Source: Kryptolebias marmoratus (Eukaryota > Chordata > Actinopteri > Cyprinodontiformes > Rivulidae). Taken from it: a DNA stretch of 64,000 bases. The stretch is from positions 23,017,563 to 23,081,562 of the forward strand of contig NC_051443.1 in the NCBI RefSeq assembly GCF_001649575.2, written 5' to 3'. This document shows, one piece after another, positions 29,031 to 41,451 of the stretch. Position 1 is the stretch's first letter. Each line of letters begins with the position of its first letter. A model generated the notes under the pieces. It saw only the letters and a program-made list of their open reading frames with translations. It did not search any database and was not told the origin of the DNA. The position numbers and the translations under genes were made by a program.

Positions 29031-29705
29031 NNNNNNNNNNNNNNNNNNNNNNNNNNNNNNNNNNNNNNNNNNNNNNNNNNNNNNNNNNNNNNNNNNNNNN
29101 NNNNNNNNNNNNNNNNNNNNNNNNNNNNNNNNNNNNNNNNNNNNNNNNNNNNNNNNNNNNNNNNNNNNNNNNNNNNNNNNNNNNNNNNNNNNNNNNNNNN
29201 NNNNNNNNNNNNNNNNNNNNNNNNNNNNNNNNNNNNNNNNNNNNNNNNNNNNNNNNNNNNNNNNNNNNNNNNNNNNNNNNNNNNNNNNNNNNNNNNNNNN
29301 NNNNNNNNNNNNNNNNNNNNNNNNNNNNNNNNNNNNNNNNNNNNNNNNNNNNNNNNNNNNNNNNNNNNNNNNNNNNNNNNNNNNNNNNNNNNNNNNNNNN
29401 NNNNNNNNNNNNNNNNNNNNNNNNNNNNNNNNNNNNNNNNNNNNNNNNNNNNNNNNNNNNNNNNNNNNNNNNNNNNNNNNNNNNNNNNNNNNNNNNNNNN
29501 NNNNNNNNNNNNNNNNNNNNNNNNNNNNNNNNNNNNNNNNNNNNNNNNNNNNNNNNNNNNNNNNNNNNNNNNNNNNNNNNNNNNNNNNNNNNNNNNNNNN
29601 NNNNNNNNNNNNNNNNNNNNNNNNNNNNNNNNNNNNNNNNNNNNNNNNNNNNNNNNNNNNNNNNNNNNNNNNNNNNNNNNNNNNNNNNNNNNNNNNNNNN
29701 NNNNN

Positions 29706-29745
<40 letters not shown>

Positions 29746-32700
29746 TGTCTGCAAGCTGAGTTTAGCATTGGTTTTGAATAAAAATCAATATTTTTTCAGC
29801 CATAAAATCACAGGAAAAAAGAAAAATTGACATTGCACTTAAGAGTATTATCAAGACTTAACCAAAACACCTTTAACTCTGTCATTTATCAACATAAACA
29901 CAAAGTTTAAAACTCAGGCATAAAGGTGGCAAATGAAATGCATTCCTTCTAAGATTTTTAGGCCTTTAAGTGTTAATAAATGTTTTTCCAAAATATAAAG
30001 CCCTTATCTGAAAGTTTACTTTGTGCACCTAAGATAATAATTGTGCAGCTTCAGGTTTAGTTTGTACATGCATGCAGACCTCTTTCTTTCCCCCCCTCAC
30101 TTGCAGAACTGCGCTTGCCTGCATTTAAGATTTATCAGGGGCATGATTAGATTTCAAGATGCCGGTTCTCCTCACGCTACTCAGGATTCAGATTAAGACG
30201 CGTGCCCGCTCTGTTGAAGGGGCGGGGTGGGGTGCTGTACTAACCGTGCCAATGTCCTACTTTAAGTCAGCAAGTGAGTGAGTGGAATGTTATGTACTCC
30301 AAGCAAAATGACTTTGAACTTCCTCCCAGCTGAACCCACAGATCTGTTTCAGTGTCCCATTGTAATTTCTAATGAGCACAGTTTCCATACAGCAAAAAGA
30401 TTTTCCCCTCCCAGACCGATGACAAGAAATCTGGTTAGCAACTGTCTTTCATTAGTGCCGTGTGATTACAGTTTGTTGGCAAAAACACACCGCCCTGATA
30501 AATGTCACCTTAGCATCAGCCTGGTGTACGTTTTTAATCATAACACATTCATTCACACATTTATTTATCTGGCCCCCTGTGGTGCCAAATGTCTCCTTAT
30601 CTGACCTCTCAAACTTTGGTATTAATCCTAAAATTAATGTGCAGCACATCGCCTAAAGCCTCTAAACCACTCAGCAGTTCACAACTAATTGAGAGCCTTG
30701 ACTGGGATCTCTCTTTTATCTCTGTTTTTAAAACAATATTGAATCTGGAACTATTCAGACTTTTAGAAAAGCCTTGTTAGTTCCTAATAAACCCCCTGTT
30801 TTATATAAAACATACACTGAGCTTTATGATCTTGTTTTAAAGGATGACCTCAGATCTCTCAATCACAGTCCATGTTTTTTTAATTGACTTTTTAATGTGT
30901 TTATGATCAAAAGGCGAAATAGATTTTAGATTTCTGCAATTTCAAAAAATGTAGTTATTGGGTCACATTAATTTAATCCCATTGATGTGAACCACTTTAC
31001 TGTCCAGTCTTCTTTAAATGTGCAGACACAATGTACTCTGTCAGTGTGAGTGCTGTGTACATTGCTTATGAGCAGATCTAAATTTGGCACTTTTCCATTG
31101 ACTTCCTGAAGGATGATGAGCTGAGATTGTGCTGTTCCCCTTTCCTCAGGTTGTTGATCTATGGTCAGTACTGCAGCCACATGGAGAACGCCCAGAAAAC
31201 ACTGGATGAGCTAATAGCAACACGAGAGGATGTCAAGATTAAAGTCGAGGTAAGATCTGTTCACCACGTAAACTGCTGATAGCCCACTGAAAGAGCAGAC
31301 CGGCAGTTAACTATTTTTTTAAAGATGCTAGGTTCCTTAATTAAAGGGATAGTTTAGATCTTTTGGATTGTAGTTTAGTCAAAATGTTGTAAAAAAGCTC
31401 TTTGAACGACCTCAGTTTGGAGAAGTTTCTAACCAGAGTGACGTTCTGAGTGAAACCGAGACCAGTGTGGATTGCTGTCCATCAGTTTTGTCTTGAATTG
31501 TATTAATTTGCAATAACTGTTCACAACTTTTACACAAAACCCAACTTTGAAATATCTGAGTGATCTCTTATTCAGTAAAAGAAACTGTATAATGCAACAG
31601 TTCAGTGGAGTGAAGATCTTTGTGATTTAAAACATAAAAAAATTCATTTTCACTCATTCACCAACCAATAAAAATGTCAAGATTTTCTGTTCAACTTGTT
31701 CAGATTTGTCTTCTAAATACCACAGATTCTGCAGTGCATCACTACAAAATCAATAATAGTATGAATGGATAGTTTTGAATATTTTTAAATGGACTCAATT
31801 CTTCATGAACAAATTGTGATGAATTTATTTGAGCAAATACTGGTTTCTGTATTTCTGTCCTAAAAGTATTGACTAAAAAAATGTTTTTTTTCTTAAACTG
31901 AAAAACCTAAAAAGCCACATTGGGGAGAACTTTACTACTAGAATATTTTTATGATTAATTTTTGAGTTTCAGGATTTATTTTTGCTGCAACATGGCTCCT
32001 TTTCCCTTTGTGCTGTTGTTGTTTTCTGATCCTCTGGGAGCTTTAAAAGGAAACTGAACTCAAAGCAGAATTGCTGTGTAATAGTGGGATCAGCAGTTGT
32101 GCAAAGAAAGGGCTTTGGATGCTATTGACAACATAATAAGGTGATCACAGCCAGGGTAGTTGGTGCCGAGACTGTCTCAAAATAAAATAGCTTTGTTACC
32201 AGCTAAATCAGCTTCTTATCATCTCTTTTGAAAACCTTGTTGGTAAAGAGAGATAAGCTGTCTCTGTTACCGCACAGTTATTTAAACTATTCAAAAAAAA
32301 TATCTCCATGAATCAAATGTTAGGGAATGTGAAAGAATAAAAGCAACAAAAATAACAACTTTTTCATCAATATAATGTAGAGTTTATGTGAATACATTCA
32401 TTATTCAGAAGAATCTCAGAGTCAGCATGCAAAATAATTGTGCTACAAATTCTGGCACGAGCAGCGTTTTGTGCCCTAAAAGGATAAACAATCCTTGTTG
32501 CTTTTATTGGAATGCTTCATGAATGTGTGGCAGCAGAAATGCAGCAATGAATTATTAAACAACGAATGAATTATTGTTATCGGATAATACGCGACTCTCT
32601 GTTATGCAATGTGTAATGGCCGTTTTGCTGCTTGCGTCGTTCCACAGGAGTGCACCATGAAAGTGCAAGAAGGGAAGTTCAAGCTGCAGGATCTTCTGGT

Positions 32701-35700
32701 GGTTCCCATGCAGCGGGTGCTGAAGTATCACCTACTACTGAAGGTAGGAGAAAACCCACAGTGCAGGCCGTTTCACATGGTTAATTCCCACGGGGCTTCT
32801 GGAGTTCGGGATGATCTTTGAATGCCCTGCAGCTCTTTGGTTTTCTGTAGCCAAGCTGTTTTATACAAAACTTTTTTTTCTCTCTTTTAAGACATCGCAG
32901 ATGAAAATCTTCAAAGTTGGCTTTCCTCTCTGTAAATATCAAACTTTCACCCCCTGTGGGCTTCAAGTGTAGCTCAAAAAAGTTCTTAACTATTTGTGGA
33001 GCACTGCAGCAGTAGTAGTTGTAGTATCTAAAGTGTCCCAGAAACCTCTGGATACATTACTGCAAAACATGTAGCTAATTTAAATTTATCTTATTACAGC
33101 TTGCCCGAGTGTCTGTCTTTGTAATTGTGCTTTGGTTCATGAGGACAGTATTTATGTCTCATTTCCAGGAGGTTTCTTTTTGTTATTCAAGTTCCATACA
33201 ATAACCTTTTAAAAGTTTCTGCCATATACAATGCCACATACAATCCCAGCCAAAACAACAAATCCAGCAGAAAATGAATACATAAGCTTCTATTTACCCA
33301 TCACTTTGCTCCTGATACACTGGAAATTCCCCACTTATTATTTATTATAAAATAATAATGACAACAATAACTAAATTCAAAAAACATAAAGAATGAAAGT
33401 AGCATTCCTTGTAGAAATGCAAATCATCATCCACCTTAGATGTCAAAGTATTAAACAATGATCGTATGTGGTCTGTTAGCACTCAGAGTATGTGTTGGAG
33501 ATGACTCTCAGCTACAACCACACCAAGTTTTAGCTCAATATCTGTAAAATTGACAGAGTTTTAAACATTTTTGTGTTTTCTCAGATCAATTAGCTGTGAC
33601 AACAGTCTTGAAAAAATGAACTGAATTATTTGTAGATTTGTTTATCAAATAATTTGTTTCATTAAAATGGATCCTCTGGTTCCTGAGATAGTTTGCTAAA
33701 CAAACAGAAACAGACAGTAACACGACCTTTCATGGTGGTTGGTGGGGAGAAACATTTTTTTGAATAATCAAACCAAACTGTGCCATTTGGTTTTGTACTA
33801 ACTCTATTTCTAGAAAAAAAAAAAAAAGAAATCTGTCAGTTTTCTACATTGTAATTTATTTTAGGGTTTAGCAAAAACGAATGATAAGGAAATAATTTTT
33901 TCAGTGTATTTTTTGGCCTTTTTTAAAAGCTTTTTTTTCAGAAACCTTTGCAACATTATACTGTAGTTAGTTTCAAATTCTATAGTTTCTCAATAACGTT
34001 AGGTTGATCGAAGACCCTGAAATCACTTCAGAAAATTGTGTTTTTACTTTTTCCGCACAGGAAAACGTAAGTGAATACCATGCAAACGTTTGGGCACATC
34101 TCATAACCTTAAAATGTTCTATCGTGTTGATAGTTTTTTTTTGTTTTGTTTTGTTTTTTCTGGGATTAATTTAGCATATTATGACTGAAAAGGGGTCTGG
34201 ATCATTGTTGTGCATCTTTAATGTGAAACTACAATAGACCAACATAAAACTATAAAAAGCCATGGCTTCAGACAGTCAGGGTTTCAAATGTAACGAATCA
34301 AAGAAATTAATCTCATAAATTTCCAGTGGGGCTGCCTTTGTCACAGCTAGCGTTCAACAACAAGCTAATGTTAGCATTTAGCAAGAACAAATTAAATGTC
34401 TGGTGTTCATTTACAAAACAAACTGACCCCTGTAGTATTTCCTTTGAATAACTGACTTTGCTTCTCAGTTGTTGATGAGTTTATGACTCTGCTGCCGTGG
34501 GTCCAACTAAATGTTTGAGTCAGGTGAACGACAGATCCACACAGAGTACTGTAATGTTTCCATTTGTTCGTATCGAACCCCTGTAGGAGTCACAGCAAGC
34601 CTCTGAGGTCACATCAACCGTGCACTAATCAGATTAAACACACCACATTTCACCGCCTTCCGCAGCTTTGCAGGAAGAGCAGTGGCGTGCAGAGTGGCTT
34701 TGAAGCACGTCGCATTAACAGCAACTGTTTTTGTGTCTTTGACTTTACACAAGTCTAATCATGCCTAAGGGCACAGCTTTACTTAATGTTGCAAATATAT
34801 CATTAGAATATTGTTTCCTGTTTGGTCAAAGAAATCAAAGCTCCTTGATAACTTCTAATCATCCATAGGAGATGCTGTAAAGTAGACAAGCTGGCCCACA
34901 AAGAGGTGATGACATCACATCACATTTGACACACTCTTGGCTGGCTTTTGTTTTTCCTTCAATAAACCAAACTTTTTCTCTTTACAGATTTTGGCAGACA
35001 TTTACATATCCAACAGTGACTCAGAGAGCAGACAGTTTTGAGGGGAAAAAAAGCTAATTTTGCACATAAGCAGGGACTTTTTTGAGTGCGACAGCAGACT
35101 TTTGAGTTAGAGCAAAACAATATTTGAGCTCTTAAATTAAACAAATATGCTCTTTTTTATTATTTTAAGTGATTTACCCCCTTTGAAGCTCAGATGCTTT
35201 GTGTCTTTTGATTTTGACCTGTGACTGGCACTAACCTGCAACCAGTCTGAGCAATAAATGTGTTATCTATTAATAAGGAACACACGGTTTGAGTTTTTTT
35301 TGTCAGGTTTGTATATTTTGCACAGCGAATTGTAAAATATTGAACTAATTCTGCCCCAAAAAACTAGTTGAAATTATATATTCTGCTGTCGCTGGTGACT
35401 GATTATTTTTAGATTTGGATACAGATATTTTTTAAGCATCTGAAGCGCTCATATGAAGCTCAGCCAACTGTCCTGTGTAGTCTAAATATGTAGGCTGCTG
35501 CACATGGGAGTCCGATGAACAGTACTATTGATGATGTGTCAGTATGAAAGTGGACTGGTTCTTTTTTTGTCTTGTGCCACGTCTGAAATCAAAGCCTGAG
35601 AAAAACTTGGCTGGACATGGTTGGTGTTATATACTGGCCTGTGCATTAAATTAATTTTTGAGCTAATTCTTCATATCCCACCAAGGAACACAGAAAAATG

Positions 35701-38700
35701 GTTTTCTAAATGTGGGCTGACATAAAACTACTATTAGTAAAAAATATTAAAACTTAGTTTTGTTTGACATATGACCATGTATGGGCTTTGCTATACTGTA
35801 GCTTGTTACAGATCATTGATTTATGCTGTATTCTATTATACCAGCAAATTCAGATGTGCAAATAACCACAAACCAAGCTTAATCATATTGTAGTTGCTTG
35901 TCAGAAGAAAATGTAGGATTTGCTTATTGTTGTGCTCAGTGACCAGGCTAACTATCATACAATACAAGCCAGTTATAATAAATAGAGGTTGGGCAGCCCT
36001 AAATGTGCAAAAGATTTACTGAAACATAAAATAAATAAATATATAAAATAAAAGGTTTACAACTGCAGATATCACAATTTTTTGTGGACAAGCTCATCGA
36101 AAGTGTGGCAGCTCAGGGTGCAATGCATTATGGTCTATTTTAACCAATGTTTGAACAGTTTCTGTAAACTGCTTTTACTGTAGTTCAACTTCTAAGACTA
36201 TAAAGTGTAACAGTTAAAAAATGGTTGTGGACGGTTGAAACACAGCCTCAGACTTTCAGAGTTCTGACTTTGGGGGGGCGTTTCAGTGGATTATTTTCAA
36301 CTTTAAACTCAGAAATTTCAACTTACAAGTACAAATAAAATGCATAATTTTTTTCACTGCATTGTTGACTTGTAAAGACTGACAACAAGTCAACAAGAAC
36401 AACAACTGGAGGTTGTCCTCTTTGCAAGAGCTACTGCTGACATTATTGTTTGAAAGTGCAACAACATGACAATTTAGTTTATTCAGTTTTTTCCATTTAG
36501 ATGGATACTTTTGGTTGATTTAGATCAGTGGTCTCCAATCCTGGTCCTCGAGGGCCACTATCCTGCATGTTTTCCTTGTTTCTCTGCTCCAACACACCTG
36601 ATTCAGTGGTTAAATCACCTCTTCTTGTTCTGCAGAAGCCTGTTAATCACCCATTGATTTAAATCAGGTGTGTTGGAGCAGAGAAACAAGTAAAATATGC
36701 AGGATAGGATTGGAGACCACTGATTTAGATGGATACTTCCTATACTGCCCATCTTTTCCCAATCCAGATAGTAACAGCTATTTATTTTTCACACAGTTTA
36801 ACAAGTTTTATTGCTCAGATTTGTTGCCATTCTTTTCAGCTGTGTCCAGAAGCATTTTTGGTGTTCTTAACTCTCTTTTCAAGTTAAAATGATCCATAAG
36901 GATCCAGAATAGTTTGCGTTTAATCATTTAAATATCAATGACTACCTCTTGTGCTCTGAAATGATAAATAGCTTATTTATAAATATATTATGTGACTCCA
37001 GATAAAGCGGATTGCAATCTTCAAGTTGACAAAATAGCAGAACTTCTTTTCACTCATGAGCTGAAGGCCAGCATTTCAAAAAGCACTCCAGTAAGTGATG
37101 CAACTTGTTTGCAACTGATTGGCTGAAATAAAGAGGACAGTAAGTAGGGAGAACCTTGTATCTGTAATAAATCAGCCAGTTAAGGAAGCCAGTCACGTCT
37201 CGCTCCAGCTCCAGTGTGTCTTTTGTACCAGTGGATGTGCTGCGATGGTTGTTCAGCAGCAACTTGTTCTCGGCCACATCAATGTCACATCTGTAATCGC
37301 AGTAAAGAGCAGCCATCTCACTTTCTCAGCGAACCACCACCACTGTTTGCATCCTGCACTTCAATATGTTGGGTTTCAAAGACATTTTTTTGTGGGGGTT
37401 ATTTGTTTTTCAGATGAGATAATGATCGTACTGTCCCTTCACAGGAACTTTTAAGTCACTCAACAGACCGACCTGAGAGGCAACAACTCAAGGAGGCTCT
37501 GGAGGCTATGCAGGTTTGTTGAGCAGCCATTATTTCTTCTTCAGACTCCTTCAGTTGTTCAAGGACATGATTTTAAATACATTTGATCATTGTGGCATGA
37601 ATGGTGTGTTGTCGTTGTATAGATAGAAACTCACAAAGGATGTGTGTATGTCACTCTTTCAGGACCTGGCCATGTACATCAACGAGGTCAAGAGGGACAA
37701 CGAGACGCTGAAAAAAATCAGTGAATTCCAAAGTTCAATAGAAAATCTTGTATGTAATATGAGCTTCTCTGTCACTTTTTTAATTGATGAAAAAAACAAA
37801 ACAAATTAATGTCTAAAGACCTTGAAAATGTAATTGCTTGTTCAACTTCTGATTATAGTTTAGTAGATGTGCTTGTAGATGAATATGCTTTTGTTTGCTG
37901 TTACTTCACATCTGGCTTTATGGGGTCATGAGATTTTATTTTTTCCCCACATGTTTAAAGTCTGATTGTTTGGGAACAAGGAAGCTGTTGCTAGACATAA
38001 AGAACCAGCTGTAGTTTGAATACTCACCTGGGATCAGCTTTTAGAACCTTCTTGTTTGCAGTGATGCTGGACAACAGGTTGACAGATGAGGTCAGGCAGA
38101 AGTACCCATTGACAGTGAGAGTAGGGAGCAGGTGGAAGACAGCCTGGAGAGGTTAAGTGCCGTAAATAGGGTGAGATGTGGGCAGCCGAAGGAAGAAGTT
38201 GCTTAATGCTCAGTTTCTGAGTGATGAAGTTGCCGAATGCAGCAGATTGACACCCAGTGTGCCTTTATGACCGAAGCAGCAGGTGAAGCTGGAGGAGTAC
38301 GGCCGGCCAAAGATTGACGGAGAGCTGAAGGTGTCGTCCATCGTCAACAGAACAAAACAAGACCGGTGAGTCCAACTTTAGTAGGAATATAAACCTAAAT
38401 GATGTGCAGCACTTCCGCAGATCTGAATGTGTGTGTTTTGTATTCTCAGGTATATTTTCCTGTTTGATAAAGTGGTCATTGTGTGCAAGAGGAAAGGCTA
38501 TAGCTACGAGCTGAAAGAGATTATTGAACTGCAGTCGTATAAAATGTCAGACGACCCCATGAACAACAGAGACATGAAAAAGGTAAGAAAGTATCTTGCT
38601 CGTGTTTGGCACGAAATGAGACTGAGCAGAAAAACGTTTCTTCCTCTGCGAAGACTCTGTGAAGGTAGCTCTGCTATTGTACGCGATGAAAGAGCCTATA

Positions 38701-41411
38701 TAATCATTAGAAATGTTGCCCTTGAGCTGAAGGAGCTTGTTGATGGTAATTCCAGATTTGGAACGTATGCATTGAAGTGCCAAATGTGCATTGTGCTCAT
38801 CCGTGCTTGAGAGACTGTGTAAATGGAATGAAGGTTGTTTGGGATTCGTGAAAACGTGCCACCAGTCTAACCTGGCTGTTTCGTTTTGAATGTGCATGTA
38901 TTTGTCTATGTTTGCATGTGTAACGGGGTCTTTCTCTGATGTCTTTTTCTTTCTTGCATGCTTACCAGTCGAGTGGAAAAATGGTAAGCCCAAGTGACCC
39001 CCTTTATTTAACTCATCTTCACATTGAGGCTTTTTCCTTGGAGGCGGCGTTCTCTGGGTGTCATGCTGTGATTGCACACGCAGCTTTCAGCTCTCTGGCT
39101 CTGCAGATTTCGCTCAGATGCATTGCTAAAGCATGCGGATTTAGTTTTGAGCTCTGAACTATATGTGATTACATTCAAAGCACCAAAACCCATTAAAGCG
39201 CTGTTATCACAAGCTTCTTTTAACATATCTTTGTCTGTCACTGCCATACACGTATCCCTCTGCCGTCTCTTCTGCACTCCTTTAGTGGTCCTATGGTTTC
39301 TACCTGATCCACCTGCAAGGAAAGCAGGGCTTCCAGTTCTTTTGTAAAACTGAGGAAACAAAGAGGAAGTGGATGGAGCAGTTTGACATGGCCATGTAAG
39401 TAAGATTATGTATAGGAATATATAGTATAATATATCATCTATATTGTACAGTCTTTTTTTGGGGCCAGTGATACAATTGAAATTGGATCACAGTTCTTTT
39501 CTGGATATTTAATTGAAAAACATTTTAAATTCTCAGATTTCTCATCATTTTTAACTTCCTGCTTAAATTTTGTATAAGTGAGAAAGTCCTCTTTTTTTAT
39601 TCAGGTCCAACATCAAACCGGAGAGAGCAACGGCCAATCAGCACAACTTCCAAATGCACACGTTTGATAAGAACACAAACTGTCGAGCCTGCAAGATGCT
39701 CTTAAGGTAAAGGTCTGAAAAACATCCTGTGCATGTGTGTTTAATAGACCCCTGGAGAAGCTGGTATGTTTGACTGTTCAATACATGTGCAGACAAACTT
39801 GATGTGACACAGAGACTGAAAGGAAACTGTTCCCACAATCGCGTTGCCACTTCCAGCTTAGCTGAGCAGCAGGCCTGGAATCAGGGGAAAACATGGAGCC
39901 ATGCACCATCCAGTGGTGACAAAATATGCAGCCTTACAGCTGCACAGATATTGTGTTTTATTTGTGAGCTCCAGACAGGCTGGTAAATTAAAATTACTGC
40001 CTTTGTTCAAAGCCATGTTGGTAGATTTCTGTCTTTGTGCTGAAAAAATCTATCCTGCTGCTGGATGTGAGATTTCCTCTTTATTCTCTTTATTTAGAAG
40101 AAAACTAACTGATTTTTAGGCAGAATTCCTAGTTAGCAATTTTCATAATCCAGACGGAATTGTTATAGTATTTTAACTATTACATTGTGCATCCAGCTTT
40201 TTAATGATGACTTCTTTTGAATAACAAACTAAACTCTGTTGCAACAAATTTGCTCCTTTCTGTGGAAAGGTTATGAACAATTAATTTCTTCGCTGTCTTT
40301 GACAGACCTCCGTTTGGAGCCAGATTTGCATTCCACAGTTACTTACATTTTATGATTTTATGTTGAGTGCAAATAGCAGCAGCAGCTAGCTGTAGTGCTT
40401 CTAATGCAGCCTGAGTCATTTCTGGCTGGAAAGTCATAACACTTCTGCTGAAATAACCATGTGATGTGAAAGTGACAGTGGTGTGAAGGTTTATTAAACA
40501 ACATCTGCACAAACTGCCATGGCAGCAATCCATTCAGGTCCTGGCTCCTCTCCGGCTAACCAGCAGCTCATCAATCTACTCAGAATTATTAAGTATTTCT
40601 TCACACCAGAGTCGTTCAAAGCGCCATCAGCATCAGATATTAATCATCCTGCCCTTTCCACAGAACACCTTTGTTGTGTCCACCTTTGTGTAGTGCAGTC
40701 ACTCATAAAATCTTGTTTTAATGTTTTTGTTTCAATGATGTCAAGTAAAAAAAACAAACATCAAAAGCCTGAAAGTGAGAAACTCTGAAGAATGATGCAG
40801 CCATTTGGTGAACAGCAGCCTGTAATTAAGCAGGTTGTTTATTTTGGCTAAAATAGTCCCAACAGTTTTGTCAAATCAGCCTTCGGTGTCACTGATGGAT
40901 ATTTTTAAACGTTCCCGTTTTCCGGCTGTAAGCTGTAAGCTCGCTTCCCCCTCGCGTCGGGCTGTTGCTCGACTGCAGCGGGGATAACCCGCCGCCGCCA
41001 CGGATCACCACTCTCACCTCTATTACAGTAAGCCGGCTCAGCTCCACTCAGTGTACTGACCCGCACGTTCCACAGCTCTGCTGACCTAAATTCACAGAGC
41101 CGGTGGAGCCAGGGGCCGGCGATCTAGATGCTAATTAGCGCTGCATCCTCAGTGGAACTCGTCGTGATTTATGGGACCTACTATTCCACGTGGCAGCGTG
41201 CTCTGCCTGCACTGTTCCACCGGCCACAACAAACCCAACTCCTGGACCACATGGGCTTAAATGAAGCAAATTTATTTCAAGATTTGAAAGAATAAAACAG
41301 CAGGAAATGATGAAGGGTTTGCAGCCACATTTAGAAAATGGAACAACCCTTGTGTTTTGCTCTTACTGGAGGTTAATGTGTGTCTGAGACACTTCCTGTT
41401 TGCATTACTGC

Positions 41412-41451
<40 letters not shown>

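Larger units (their letters stand above)
23402..31149. other. VAV2 intron, 7.7 kb, containing an assembly gap
   Basis: No exon seen. Contents: a tRNA-derived SINE (23836-24012), a LINE RT remnant (27285-28170), and a (TA)n tract split by a 675-bp N gap (28989-29742). Open frames such as 25722-26210 minus have no recognisable domain. Confidence 0.75.
32744..37444. other. VAV2 intron, 4.7 kb
   Basis: It contains a minus-oriented copy of dispersed repeat family A (33475-33730) and an hAT MITE (36526-36722). Near 34070-34260 are possible Tc1-like remnants (GAAAAGGGGTCTGGATCATT). No exon was recognised. Confidence 0.7.

Noticed and set aside
28848..29781. Very long open frames on both strands across the N gap
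   Set aside because: They consist of Tyr-Ile repeats from (TA)n and X from N; artefacts.
38547..39077. 176-codon minus-strand frame overlapping VAV2 PH exons
   Set aside because: It is the shadow of the conserved plus-strand exons and has no homology of its own.
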